Part shown: positions 8,237 to 16,088 of the stretch, piece by piece
Layout of the letters: every line of letters starts with the position of its first letter
Position numbering within the stretch: the first letter of the stretch is position 1
Source of the DNA: a virus
Reading direction: 5' to 3' (one strand)
IMG/VR virus record: IMGVR_UViG_3300005288_000096
Span: 1 to 41,471 of that record
Length of the DNA: 41,471 nucleotides
The notes under the pieces: generated by a model
Database searches by the model: none
What the model saw: only the letters and a program-made list of their open reading frames with translations
What the model was told of the DNA's origin: nothing
Translations under genes and position numbers: made by a program

Positions 8237-9142
8237 ATGGCTAACTCAATAACTAATGTCGTGGTTGGCAAGCCCCTTGTAACAGGTGGCGTGCTTACCG
8301 CACCTCGTGGAACTGCACTCCCGACCGACCCGCTGGCCGCACTGGACGCCGGTTTCAAGGCTGTCGGCTACATCACCGACTCGGGTGTTGTGAAGTCTGA
8401 GAAGCGCAATACCGGCACGATCAACGCTTGGGGCGGCGATACCATCGCGGCCACATCCAAGGGTTATGACGTGACGATCAAGCTGGACTTGGCCGAGTTC
8501 CTGAACTCCGTCACCCAGTCCCTGATCTACGGCACCGCGAACGTGGTTGCGACGGCTGCTGTTGCCGCGATTGGCACCCCAGTGCTGACCCTCGGTACTA
8601 CTTCCACCACGGGCGGCACCCTTGCAGCGGCAACGTACTTCTGGAAGGTCACGGCGATCAATGGCTCCGGCGAGACTGTGGGCTCCAATGAGGTCACCGC
8701 GACCACGACCGGATCCACATCCTCACAGCCGCTCAGTTGGGTTGCGATCACCGGGTCTACCGGCTTCAAGGTTTACCGGGGCACCGTTGCTGGCGCTGAG
8801 AACGTCCTTGTTGCGACCCTCGGCCTCGTCACGTCCTACACGGACACTGGATCTGCTGGCACCGCTGGAACCGTCCCTTCAGTGGGTAGCACCGGCTCCA
8901 AGGGCAACCAGCTCAAGGTCACCGCGACCAGCGCGCCGACCCCGCACAACTCGTGGGTTTTCGAGATCCTGAACGACGCCAAGAAGGTCCGCCTCGTGGT
9001 CCCTGACGGCAAGGTCATGGACACGGGCGACACCACGTTCAAGGATGACGCTATCGCCGCGGCAGCTCTCACCCTTCAGGCGTTCCCGGACTCTTCCGGC
9101 GCTTACTACTACGTCTACACCGATGATGGCGTGCGTCTGTAA
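8237..9142 (+). CDS. Major tail protein with inserted FN3-like domain
   Basis: The 301-aa subunit builds the tail tube. Residues 1-105 and 222-301 together look like a complete actinophage major tail protein, from MANSITNVVVGKP through SKGYDVTIKLDLAEF to KVRLVVPDGKVMDTGDT and a YYYVYTDDGVRL end. Residues about 113-215 are an extra Gly/Thr-rich beta domain, with AATYFWKVTAINGSGET and TGFKVYRGT strands typical of fibronectin type III folds. The ATG at 8237 has GGAAGGGG upstream; an in-frame ATG at 8219 lacks a site. The inserted domain would stick out from the tube. Confidence 0.9.
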   Translation: MANSITNVVVGKPLVTGGVLTAPRGTALPTDPLAALDAGFKAVGYITDSGVVKSEKRNTGTINAWGGDTIAATSKGYDVTIKLDLAEFLNSVTQSLIYGTANVVATAAVAAIGTPVLTLGTTSTTGGTLAAATYFWKVTAINGSGETVGSNEVTATTTGSTSSQPLSWVAITGSTGFKVYRGTVAGAENVLVATLGLVTSYTDTGSAGTAGTVPSVGSTGSKGNQLKVTATSAPTPHNSWVFEILNDAKKVRLVVPDGKVMDTGDTTFKDDAIAAAALTLQAFPDSSGAYYYVYTDDGVRL

Positions 9143-9157
9143 CACGCCCCTTTAGCT

Positions 9158-9199
9158 GGGTGGCCGGGGTTGTCATGCGGACCCTTGCCCCGGCCACCC
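9158..9199 (+). terminator. 12-bp GC-rich stem-loop after the major tail gene
   Basis: GGGTGGCCGGGG (9158-9169) pairs perfectly with CCCCGGCCACCC (9188-9199) around an 18-nt loop. There is no T-run. Its position after a highly expressed gene suggests termination or message stabilisation. Confidence 0.6.
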
Positions 9200-9249
9200 G
9201 CACCACCTCTCTTCATGACGAGTCCGCAATTCTCTAAGGAGTCCGCAAA

Positions 9250-9546
9250 ATGGTTTATCAGGTTCCGGCGTCTAAGGCGTCCATCAAACAGAACCGGTTT
9301 GAGTTTCAGCTTCCCGGTTCGAGGAAGATCCACAGCGTTCCGCTGTTGAAGTTCTTGAAGCCGTCCCTCGCGCTTGAGCTAGAGGAAGCTTCGGAGCTTT
9401 CCGCGGCGAAGATCCTTTTCAACGAGTACCTCCCCGAAGCGTTTACCCAGTTCGAAGACGCCGAGCAGCTTGAGGCGTTCCTTGATGCCTGGAAGGACGC
9501 GTCAGGTATTGGCGTGGGGGAATCCGGGGCCTCAGCCGACTCCTAA
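9250..9546 (+). CDS. Tail assembly chaperone, short form (gpG-like)
   Basis: The 98-aa unshifted product coats or guides the tape measure during tail assembly. It has GAAAATGG-type initiation with AAGGAG about 10 nt upstream. Helical segments around SVPLLKFLKPSLALELEEASEL and a C-terminal acidic region are usual for the family. The reading frame ends at 9546, but a slippery run at 9516-9522 allows part of the ribosomes to shift -1 into the longer form. Confidence 0.85.
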   Translation: MVYQVPASKASIKQNRFEFQLPGSRKIHSVPLLKFLKPSLALELEEASELSAAKILFNEYLPEAFTQFEDAEQLEAFLDAWKDASGIGVGESGASADS

Positions 9547-9914
9547 CAGAGCATGGCGAGGCCATTGAGTATGACCTGATCACTCTGGGGAAGCATCGCG
9601 ATTGGCTGGGTACGCGGCGCCTGACGTGGCGCGACCTGTATGTGATTGTGCGGCATCTGCCGGATAGTTCGGCTCTCCGTCGCGTGCTGCTCGGTGAGCA
9701 TGCGACGTGGGATGTGAAGGCGCACCTTCTAGCTGGAATCTTCGACGTGTTGGCAGTGGCGAACTGGCAGCGCGGCGGCGATGAGAACGCGAAAAAACCG
9801 GAACGGCTTGCGCGTCCGGGTGTCGTTAAGCAACTGGACGGGCAGTTGCTCGCACAGGGCAAGGCCATCTCCGTCGAGGAAATGAATAAGCAACTCGGTT
9901 GGACAACTACATAA
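9250..9914 (+). CDS. Tail assembly chaperone, -1 frameshift product (gpGT-like)
   Basis: Join 9250..9519 with 9519..9914. Slipping one base back at GGG-GAA gives about 221 aa. After the shift the protein continues as GIRGLSRLLTEHGEAIEYDL, then WRDLYVIVRHLP. That is the normal G-T junction of actinophage chaperones, so the shifted product is the genuine long form. The second frame has no start of its own with a ribosome site. The C-terminal part probably recruits tail tube subunits. The tape measure gene follows 9 nt later. Confidence 0.85.
9516..9522 (+). promoter_or_regulatory. Slippery heptamer for -1 frameshift
   Basis: GGGGGAA lies 24 nt before the 0-frame stop. The 0-frame codons are GGG GAA. 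A -1 slip leaves the P-site tRNA on GGG again and continues as GGA ATC CGG. It is less canonical than GGGAAAG, because the A-site tRNA would not keep full pairing. Confidence 0.72.
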
Positions 9915-9923
9915 GGGGTACTG

Positions 9924-12521
9924 ATGGCTGGCGCTATTGAACTCGCTACCGCGTACATTGCGCTGGTCCCATCGTTGAAGGGCGCATCTCAGGGCATTAG
10001 CTCCCAGCTCACCCCGGCGTCGGCTGCTGCTGGCGCCGAGGGTGGGGCCTCGCTGGGGTCTGCGCTGATGGGCGGCATCAAGAAGTTCGCGCTCCCCATC
10101 GCAGGGATTGTCGCGGGCCTGTCGGTTGGCAAGCTTGTCAAGGACTCCGTCGCTGACTTCCAGTCCTACCAGGGCGCAGTCAACGGCTTCGGGCGTATCG
10201 CGGGCGGATCTATCACTCAGTTCTCCGGGCTCCGTGGCGCAATCCAACTCTCGGGCGTTGACGTGGACGCCGCGGCTGGCGGCTTGACGATCTTCTCCAA
10301 GAACCTTGGCAACGCATCAGGGGATGCAGCCAAGACGGCGGAGATGACCAAGAAGCTCGGTACCGAGTTCAAGGATGCGGCCGGCAACGTCAAGCCGATG
10401 TCGGATATTATGCCGGGCCTCGCGGACAAGTTTAAATCCATGCCTGACGGCGCGGAGAAGACTGCGCTCGCGATGCAGCTCTTCGGGCGCTCCGGTACGC
10501 AGATGCTCCCTTTCCTGAACCAGGGATCTGAGGGCATCGCGAAGCTTACCGGGCAGGCCGGCAAGATGGGCCTGGTCCTTGACGAGACGGACAAGAAGAT
10601 TTTCGGGGCGGCGAAGTCCTCCCTCCGTGAGTACAACACGTCCATCCAAGGTATGCACATTGCGCTCGGATCCACAGCCCTGCCGATCCTGACCGCATTC
10701 TCCAACGTCGGCCGGTCTGTGATGATCCCCGTTATCCAGGCAATGACGCAGGCTCTGTCTGCGGCGCGTGGCCCCGTGCTGGCGCTCGCCACGCACGTTC
10801 AGGCGTTCGCTGACAGGGTCCGCGCGGCCATGACTGGAATCCTGACGCTGTTCACTTCCGGAGACTTTACAGGCGGGCTTAGTAAGGCTCTTGGTATACA
10901 GGAAGACTCCGTGATTGTCGGGGTTATTCTTGGGATACGTGACGCGTTCAAGGAAGTTGGCGCGGGCGTCCATGCAATGTTCGCCGCTTATAAGGCCGGC
11001 GATGGTGACGTAACCTCTAGCGGGTTCGCTGGGGTTATGGAGCGGATCGGCAACGGAGCCCGTGAGTTGACTGGCGGCATCCATGCGATGTTCGCGGCGT
11101 TCAAGGCTGGGGACGGCGATGTAACTTCGTCCGGGTTCGCTGGCGTGATGGAAAAAATCGGGAACGCGGCGCGTGGGTTGTTCGACCAGATCGGTCCGGC
11201 ATTCTCTCAACTCATGTCCGCCATAGGCCCGCTAGTCCCGCAGATACTGTCACTAGTTACTAGTTTCTCTCCGCTGCACTTGGTATTTGGCGCCATAGCA
11301 CCCGTGTTGCCGCAGATCGCGGCGGCACTAGGCCAGCTTGCATCGGCTATCGGCACATCCCTTGGCTCGGCCCTGACGACCGTTGTCCCGGTCCTCTCTC
11401 AGCTTGCCTCGACACTTGTGGGTACGTTGGGCCAGGCTGTGCAGTCGATCCTGCCGTCAATCGTGTCGCTGATTCCCTTGGTGGCTACGTCGTTCGCGCA
11501 GCTTCTCCCAATTATTGCGGGGCTCATAACGCAGCTCGCCCCGCTGGTTGCGTCACTACTTCCCCCGCTGGTTGGTCTATTCAATTCCCTTATCCCTGTA
11601 GTCGTCCAGCTCGTTAGCTCAGTCCTTCCTGTGGCTGTACAGATCATCAGCATGCTTGTCCAAGCGGTTGTGCCACTGGTGACGATCCTCGCGGCCATGC
11701 TGATCCCGATCATTCAGGCACTCATGCCTGTGGTTGTTGTCGTGTTCGGCGTTATCGCGCAGGTAATTACCACTGTCATGCAGATCGTGCAGGGGATCAT
11801 CCAAGTGGTTCTCGGGATTATCTCGGGCAACTGGTCGATGGTCTGGGATGGCATCGTCAACATCTTCTCTGGCATCTGGAACACGATTGTTGCGCTAGTA
11901 ACCGGCGTACTGGCGATCTTAGGTTCAATCATCAGCGGCGCTCTTGGTGGGATCGGTTCGTTCATCGGTGACATCCTCGGCAATATCGGTCAGTTCTTCG
12001 CTGATACGTGGAACAACATTACGAACGGCATCTCTGACTTCGTGGGCGGCATCGGCAGGTTCTTCGCCGGAATCCCCGATGCGATCATGGGCGCCCTGTC
12101 TGGTGCAGGCTCATGGCTGTTTGACGCGGGCAAGAATATCGTCGAGGGCCTGTTCAACGGCATCAAGTCGCTGGCTGGGACCATCGGCAACTTCTTCCTT
12201 GGGTTGCTGCCTGGCTGGATCGTCGACCCGTTCAAAATCGCCCTTGGCATCCAGTCGCCGTCGCGGGTGTTCCGGCAGTTTGGTCGCCATATCGGCGAGG
12301 GCCTAATGCTCGGTACGGGCGACACGAAAGACGACATCGGGGCCACGATGCGCGGACTTGTAACCGTCCCTGATATGCCCAACTTCGGCGCACCATCTGC
12401 GTCCATCGCAGGGCGCGGGCGAGGGTCCGGGAATACGTTCCAAACGACCATCAACCAGGTGGATGACCCTATCGGTACTGCTCATGCTGTGACACGCCGT
12501 CAACTCGCGCTGTCGTCCTAG
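9924..12521 (+). CDS. Tape measure protein
   Basis: The 865-aa protein sets tail length and sits in the tail lumen. It follows the chaperones, with AAGGGG 5 nt before the ATG. The N-terminal 330 residues carry helical segments and a hydrophobic stretch (ALPIAGIVAGLSVG). Residues about 349-419 hold two copies of a 37-aa repeat. Residues about 430-770 are long hydrophobic helices, several able to span a membrane, as in tape measures that form a DNA-entry channel. No lysozyme or peptidase domain is evident. An FKIALGIQSPSRVFRQFGRHIGEGL motif near 770-795 is common near the C-terminus of these proteins. Confidence 0.93.
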   Translation: MAGAIELATAYIALVPSLKGASQGISSQLTPASAAAGAEGGASLGSALMGGIKKFALPIAGIVAGLSVGKLVKDSVADFQSYQGAVNGFGRIAGGSITQFSGLRGAIQLSGVDVDAAAGGLTIFSKNLGNASGDAAKTAEMTKKLGTEFKDAAGNVKPMSDIMPGLADKFKSMPDGAEKTALAMQLFGRSGTQMLPFLNQGSEGIAKLTGQAGKMGLVLDETDKKIFGAAKSSLREYNTSIQGMHIALGSTALPILTAFSNVGRSVMIPVIQAMTQALSAARGPVLALATHVQAFADRVRAAMTGILTLFTSGDFTGGLSKALGIQEDSVIVGVILGIRDAFKEVGAGVHAMFAAYKAGDGDVTSSGFAGVMERIGNGARELTGGIHAMFAAFKAGDGDVTSSGFAGVMEKIGNAARGLFDQIGPAFSQLMSAIGPLVPQILSLVTSFSPLHLVFGAIAPVLPQIAAALGQLASAIGTSLGSALTTVVPVLSQLASTLVGTLGQAVQSILPSIVSLIPLVATSFAQLLPIIAGLITQLAPLVASLLPPLVGLFNSLIPVVVQLVSSVLPVAVQIISMLVQAVVPLVTILAAMLIPIIQALMPVVVVVFGVIAQVITTVMQIVQGIIQVVLGIISGNWSMVWDGIVNIFSGIWNTIVALVTGVLAILGSIISGALGGIGSFIGDILGNIGQFFADTWNNITNGISDFVGGIGRFFAGIPDAIMGALSGAGSWLFDAGKNIVEGLFNGIKSLAGTIGNFFLGLLPGWIVDPFKIALGIQSPSRVFRQFGRHIGEGLMLGTGDTKDDIGATMRGLVTVPDMPNFGAPSASIAGRGRGSGNTFQTTINQVDDPIGTAHAVTRRQLALSS
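10968..11175 (+). repeat. Two 37-codon repeats inside the tape measure gene
   Basis: The copies begin near 10968 and 11079, a 111-bp period. Both encode HAMFAA-[YF]-KAGDGDVTSSGFAGVME followed by [RK]IGN and AR. The proteins are nearly identical, but the DNA differs at many third positions, so this is an old duplication kept by selection. It adds 37 residues to the ruler. Confidence 0.85.
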
Positions 12522-12530
12522 GAGGACTCT

Positions 12531-13430
12531 ATGCCTTATCCGAGTCCTCTTGTTTACCCGTCAGGTCTGCTTTTTCCGGGTCTGACGGGTTATGGCTCGC
12601 CCGTTTCTGTTGGCGATCTGGTGTTCAACACGCCGGATGCTGACGGTACGTTGTTTGTTCTGTCTGATTTGTCTGGTTGGGGTTCGCCTGGATCTACGGT
12701 TACCACGTCGCAGCGTGCCCGTGGGGATGGTGCGACGACTTCTGAGCCGTTCCGTAAGCCTCGCGTCATGACCCTGTCGGGGTCTATTGATGCGCAGTCC
12801 CCAGCGCTTCTGTCTGTTGCGGTTGACACGTTGATTGCGGCGTTCACGCTGGATCAGTTTGTCATGTCGGTGAATGAGTCGGGGCGGATCCGTTCATTGA
12901 TGGCTCAGCGCCAGGATGACGTTTTGGTGAAGTGGCTGAACGCTTATCAGGTTGAGTTCAGCGCACAGATCGTGGCGAAGGATCCGCTGAAGTACGGCGA
13001 CCTTGTCACGGCGTCAACAGTCCTTCCATTTTCTTCGGGTGGGCGTACTCGCCCTTCGACGTGGCCGGTTACTTGGACTGGCATTTCCGGCACGGGAACC
13101 GTCTATGTGGATAACACCGGGAACACTCAAGCCCCTGTTTGGCTGCGCATTGATGGCCCTATCCCTGCTGGTGGTTGGACCGTTACGCATGTTGGTAAGA
13201 AGCAGTCGCTCAGCTTTGCCACGTCCTTAGCCTTGTCTTCGTCCGAGTTCGTGACTGTCGATATGGAGCGCCGCCAAGTCCTCGCGCAGGGCCAGTCAGC
13301 GCGTGCCGGGTACGTCACGTCACGCGGCTGGTTCAGCCTCGATCCCGGCATCAATGAAATCGCGTTCAGCGCGGCGAACTATTCTTCCACGGCCCTTTTG
13401 ACGGCCACGACAAAACCGGCTTGGAGTTAG
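12531..13430 (+). CDS. Distal tail protein (Dit-like) / minor tail protein
   Basis: The 299-aa product follows the tape measure, where siphoviruses encode Dit, the hub joining tube and baseplate. The start has a strong TAGGAGGAC site. The N-terminal half has a pattern seen in Dit proteins (GDLVFNTPDADGTLFVLSDLSGWG, then KPRVMTLSGSIDAQSP). The C-terminal half is a beta-sandwich with VWLRIDGPIPAGG. The assignment rests on order and these patterns. Confidence 0.8.
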   Translation: MPYPSPLVYPSGLLFPGLTGYGSPVSVGDLVFNTPDADGTLFVLSDLSGWGSPGSTVTTSQRARGDGATTSEPFRKPRVMTLSGSIDAQSPALLSVAVDTLIAAFTLDQFVMSVNESGRIRSLMAQRQDDVLVKWLNAYQVEFSAQIVAKDPLKYGDLVTASTVLPFSSGGRTRPSTWPVTWTGISGTGTVYVDNTGNTQAPVWLRIDGPIPAGGWTVTHVGKKQSLSFATSLALSSSEFVTVDMERRQVLAQGQSARAGYVTSRGWFSLDPGINEIAFSAANYSSTALLTATTKPAWS

Positions 13431-13431
13431 C

Positions 13432-14499
13432 ATGACTATTACTTTTTTGCAGCCTGATGGTGTGGCGATTACGGCACAGCAGGAGCGGCAGGGGCAGGCG
13501 GCTACTCATGGTGGCGGCGCCGGTCGTCCTCTTGGTGGGCGGTCTGGGTTCCGTGTTGATACGGCTTCCACGGTCCTTAGCGCGTCCTCTACTACGTGGA
13601 CCCTGACGCCGTGTTCGGTGATGATTGATCCGGGCGCGACGACTCACCAGGGCCTTTATGGCTGGTCAACTGACGCGAACGTTACGGGCGCAGTGACGGC
13701 GGCTGATGCGACTTACGCACGCCTGGATATTGTTTACATCCAGGTGAATGACTCGTCTGCTGGTGACGGATCCGGTGCGACCACTGCCCCGGTGCTGTAC
13801 ACGGCTGGTACGCCGTCCGCTTCACCCGTTGCGCCTACACTTCCGGCACGCTCGTTTCTACTGGGCACCATCTCCGTCCCCGTCTCGGGCGGCGGTTCGC
13901 CTACGGTGATCCTGAACCCAGCCCGGTATGTTGCTGCTGGTGCGCCACTGCCGATAGCCTCGCAGACCGCACAGGACGCGCTCACCCAGTACCCGGCGTC
14001 TGAGATTGTTCGCACGGATGACAAGTACAAGAAGTACATCAGTGACGGCACTAAGTGGATGCCGCACGCTGATGCGCTGGGGTTGCTGTCTGATGTTGAG
14101 GTTACGAGCAACTCGGGCGCGGTCACCAACACGTTCGTTGTGGTGAACAACCTGACGCCGTTCGATTTCAAGGGCGGCCGGAAGTATCGGATCACCTGGG
14201 ATTTTGGGTTTAAGATCACGGCGGCCGGTGCGCCTGCGAACGTCCTGATCGGGCATTGCGCGTCTGGTGACTCCGCGGGCCTTGTCACTGGTGTGACGCA
14301 GTTGCAGGGCCGGCAGATTGCCTCTGTTGTTGGTGGTCAGGACGATGCGCACACGCTCTTTGCGATCTACAAGCCTACGTCGGATGTGACAAGGCAGATT
14401 AAGTGGATTGCGAACTGCCCTGCTTCGGCGATCACGTTCACGGCGGGCGCGACCAGCCCGAACCGTTTCTCAATTGAGGATCTTGGCGCGCAGTTCTAG
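13432..14499 (+). CDS. Minor tail protein
   Basis: The 355-aa product starts 1 nt after the Dit stop, with GGAG about 7 nt upstream. Residues 1-180 contain a conserved baseplate-type segment (RSGFRVDTASTVLSAS, then ARLDIVYIQVNDSS, then PARSFLLGTISVPVSGG) often found in actinophage minor tail proteins. A C-terminal beta domain (residues about 225-355) could bind a surface ligand. No enzyme motif is seen. A GC-rich hairpin follows, separating it from the lysis genes. Confidence 0.8.
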   Translation: MTITFLQPDGVAITAQQERQGQAATHGGGAGRPLGGRSGFRVDTASTVLSASSTTWTLTPCSVMIDPGATTHQGLYGWSTDANVTGAVTAADATYARLDIVYIQVNDSSAGDGSGATTAPVLYTAGTPSASPVAPTLPARSFLLGTISVPVSGGGSPTVILNPARYVAAGAPLPIASQTAQDALTQYPASEIVRTDDKYKKYISDGTKWMPHADALGLLSDVEVTSNSGAVTNTFVVVNNLTPFDFKGGRKYRITWDFGFKITAAGAPANVLIGHCASGDSAGLVTGVTQLQGRQIASVVGGQDDAHTLFAIYKPTSDVTRQIKWIANCPASAITFTAGATSPNRFSIEDLGAQF

Positions 14500-14503
14500 A
14501 TAG

Positions 14504-14537
14504 GTGTGGCCGCGGGCGTCTAGGTCCGCGGCCACAC
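14504..14537 (+). terminator. 12-bp GC-rich stem-loop before the lysis cassette
   Basis: GTGTGGCCGCGG (14504-14515) pairs perfectly with CCGCGGCCACAC (14526-14537) around a 10-nt loop. No T-run follows. It is the third stem of this kind in the late operon. Confidence 0.6.
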
Positions 14538-14578
14538 TTCCCCCACACGTACGAAGCCTATTTAGGAGGCATGCCCGC

Positions 14579-14626
14579 ATGGGTATTGAATACTTTACGC
14601 CTGATGGGATGCCGGCCCGTGACTGA
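14579..14626 (+). CDS. Possible 15-residue leader peptide
   Basis: ATG at 14579 lies 9 nt behind a strong AGGAGG. It opens a short frame, MGIEYFTPDGMPARD, that ends at a TGA overlapping the GTG at 14619. The better spacing makes this ATG a more natural start than the ATG at 14571, which is only 1 nt from the AGGAGG. It may serve to couple translation of the next gene. It could also be incidental. Confidence 0.35.
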   Translation: MGIEYFTPDGMPARD

Positions 14627-14981
14627 CGCGCCCGAAGACTCCCAAGCCCGTATGGCCGAATCCGTTCCCGTGGTCCTTGCCCGCATGGAGGGCAAGTTGG
14701 ACCGGGTGCAGGACAGGGTTACGGAATTAATTCCGCGTGTTAGCAGGATCGAGGACCGGTTGAAGATCCAAGAGGATCTAACGCTTGTGTTGTCGAAGGA
14801 TGCTGAGGCGGAAGAGGCTAAGAAGATCGCATTGGCTTTCGCGCTAAAAGAGGCTGACGAAACCAGGCGCAACCAGTCCGAACAAAGCTGGACACCTATC
14901 CAACGGTTCATGGCGATCCTCGCCTGCATTGTCGGCGCCGTATCACTGGCCCTCTATTTCTACTCAATTCTTCGCGGATAG
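14619..14981 (+). CDS. Coiled-coil protein with C-terminal membrane segment, lysis cassette
   Basis: The product is 120 aa if the GTG at 14619 is used, or 136 aa from ATG 14571. Residues about 10-85 are charged heptad-like helix (ARMEGKLDRVQDRVTELIPRV). Residues about 98-117 form one membrane helix (FMAILACIVGAVSLALYFYS) with a short basic tail. This layout resembles XhlA-type proteins that help holins or anchor lysis complexes. The location directly before endolysin and holin supports a lysis role. Confidence 0.7.
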   Translation: MTDAPEDSQARMAESVPVVLARMEGKLDRVQDRVTELIPRVSRIEDRLKIQEDLTLVLSKDAEAEEAKKIALAFALKEADETRRNQSEQSWTPIQRFMAILACIVGAVSLALYFYSILRG

Positions 14982-14989
14982 GGAACCCT

Positions 14990-15721
14990 ATGTCACAGGT
15001 ATTGACTCCGAATCCGGACATACCCTGCCAGCCCGGCTGGTGCCTGGCTTACGTCAACGAGGCGTTCGGTGTGCGCAAGGTGTACGGGAGCGCAACCGCG
15101 GCATGGGAGGCGTCACCCAGCAAGCACTGGAATAAGGACTTCCCGCCCGGTTGCTGGGTTCCTGTCTGGTTCTCCCTCGCCAACGAACCAGCCGGGCACG
15201 TGGCACTCCTCGCCCCGGACGGTTCCGTGTACTCAACCAGCGACCTCGGTAATGTCCCGCATCATCACCCGAGTCTTGATGACTTGATTGGCTATTACGC
15301 CTACTACGGTATGCCGCTCACCTATCTGGGCTGGACCGAAGACGTAGAAGGCACACCCGTCATCAGCCTTGACGGGATCAATTACGAAGGCAGCATCACC
15401 CCCACCCTAGGAGGATTCTTGTCCGATCTATCAGCACAGGACCAGCAGAACATCTACGAAGCTATCACCCGCATTGATGCTTTCGTGAAGTCCAACCCGG
15501 TGGCTGGCATTGTGCATGACGTGCTGTTCGAGAACCGCGTGGATGGCCGCAACATTGTGGACACGGGCCGTCAGAGCCTGTTCAACGACGCGGCGATACT
15601 CGCTGCACTCTCCGGCCTGAAGGTAGGCAACACAATCACGGCGGCGGACATCGCGGCCGCCATCCCCGCAGACATCGCCAAGCAGGTAGCAGACCTGTTG
15701 GCCGAACGCCTCGCCGCCTAG
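14990..15721 (+). CDS. Endolysin with N-terminal CHAP-like domain
   Basis: The 243-aa product probably cleaves peptidoglycan at the end of the lytic cycle. Residues 13-125 have a CHAP-like (cysteine-histidine peptidase/amidase) pattern: C18 in QPGWCLAYV, then WVPVWFSL, then H70 in AGHVALLAPDGSVYSTSD. The remaining 110 residues form an alpha-helical region ending in DIAAAIPADIAKQVADLLAE, which may bind the wall or oligomerise. No signal peptide is present, so it needs the holin. AGGGAA precedes the ATG. Cys and His spacing is shorter than in classical CHAP domains, so the exact bond cut is not clear. Confidence 0.85.
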   Translation: MSQVLTPNPDIPCQPGWCLAYVNEAFGVRKVYGSATAAWEASPSKHWNKDFPPGCWVPVWFSLANEPAGHVALLAPDGSVYSTSDLGNVPHHHPSLDDLIGYYAYYGMPLTYLGWTEDVEGTPVISLDGINYEGSITPTLGGFLSDLSAQDQQNIYEAITRIDAFVKSNPVAGIVHDVLFENRVDGRNIVDTGRQSLFNDAAILAALSGLKVGNTITAADIAAAIPADIAKQVADLLAERLAA

Positions 15722-15731
15722 GAGCGACAAA

Positions 15732-15998
15732 ATGCTTACCTCTATCCTTCGAACGCTGGTTCCCGCACTGTGGGGAAGCCTTATCGCGTGGCTGATTGGT
15801 GTCTTGCCGATCCTTGCCCCGCTGGAGCCTGACCTTATGGGTCTCTCTGACATCCTGCTCCCCGTTATCACGGCAGTCATTATCGGCTCGTGGTATGCGT
15901 TTTGGCGCTGGTTGGAGCCGCGGCTGCCTGACTGGCTGACTTGCGCTGTTCTGGGCTCTTCTAAGGCTCCCAGCTACAGCGGCAAGCACGAAGCGTAA
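15732..15998 (+). CDS. Holin
   Basis: The 88-aa product has two membrane helices, at about residues 8-30 (LVPALWGSLIAWLIGVLPILAP in two parts) and 40-60 (DILLPVITAVIIGSWYAFWRW), and a short polar tail. It directly follows the endolysin, with TAGGAG 7 nt before the ATG. It would form the inner-membrane lesion that frees the endolysin. The last lysis gene, it is followed by a 90-bp gap. Confidence 0.85.
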   Translation: MLTSILRTLVPALWGSLIAWLIGVLPILAPLEPDLMGLSDILLPVITAVIIGSWYAFWRWLEPRLPDWLTCAVLGSSKAPSYSGKHEA

Positions 15999-16053
15999 CG
16001 TCACATTCAAATCGTTACCGTAACACGCTAGGTCTAGCACGTTCGTCAAGACT

Positions 16054-16060
16054 GATAATA
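16054..16060 (+). promoter_or_regulatory. Weak candidate -10 element before the distal tail genes
   Basis: A TGATAAT-like element lies in the 90-bp gap between the holin and the next tail gene, about 30 nt before the ATG at 16089. No convincing -35 is found 16-18 bp upstream. It would allow the tail-tip genes to be transcribed apart from the lysis genes. Confidence 0.25.
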
Positions 16061-16088
16061 CATCCCGCACAAAACCCAAGGGGGTCCG

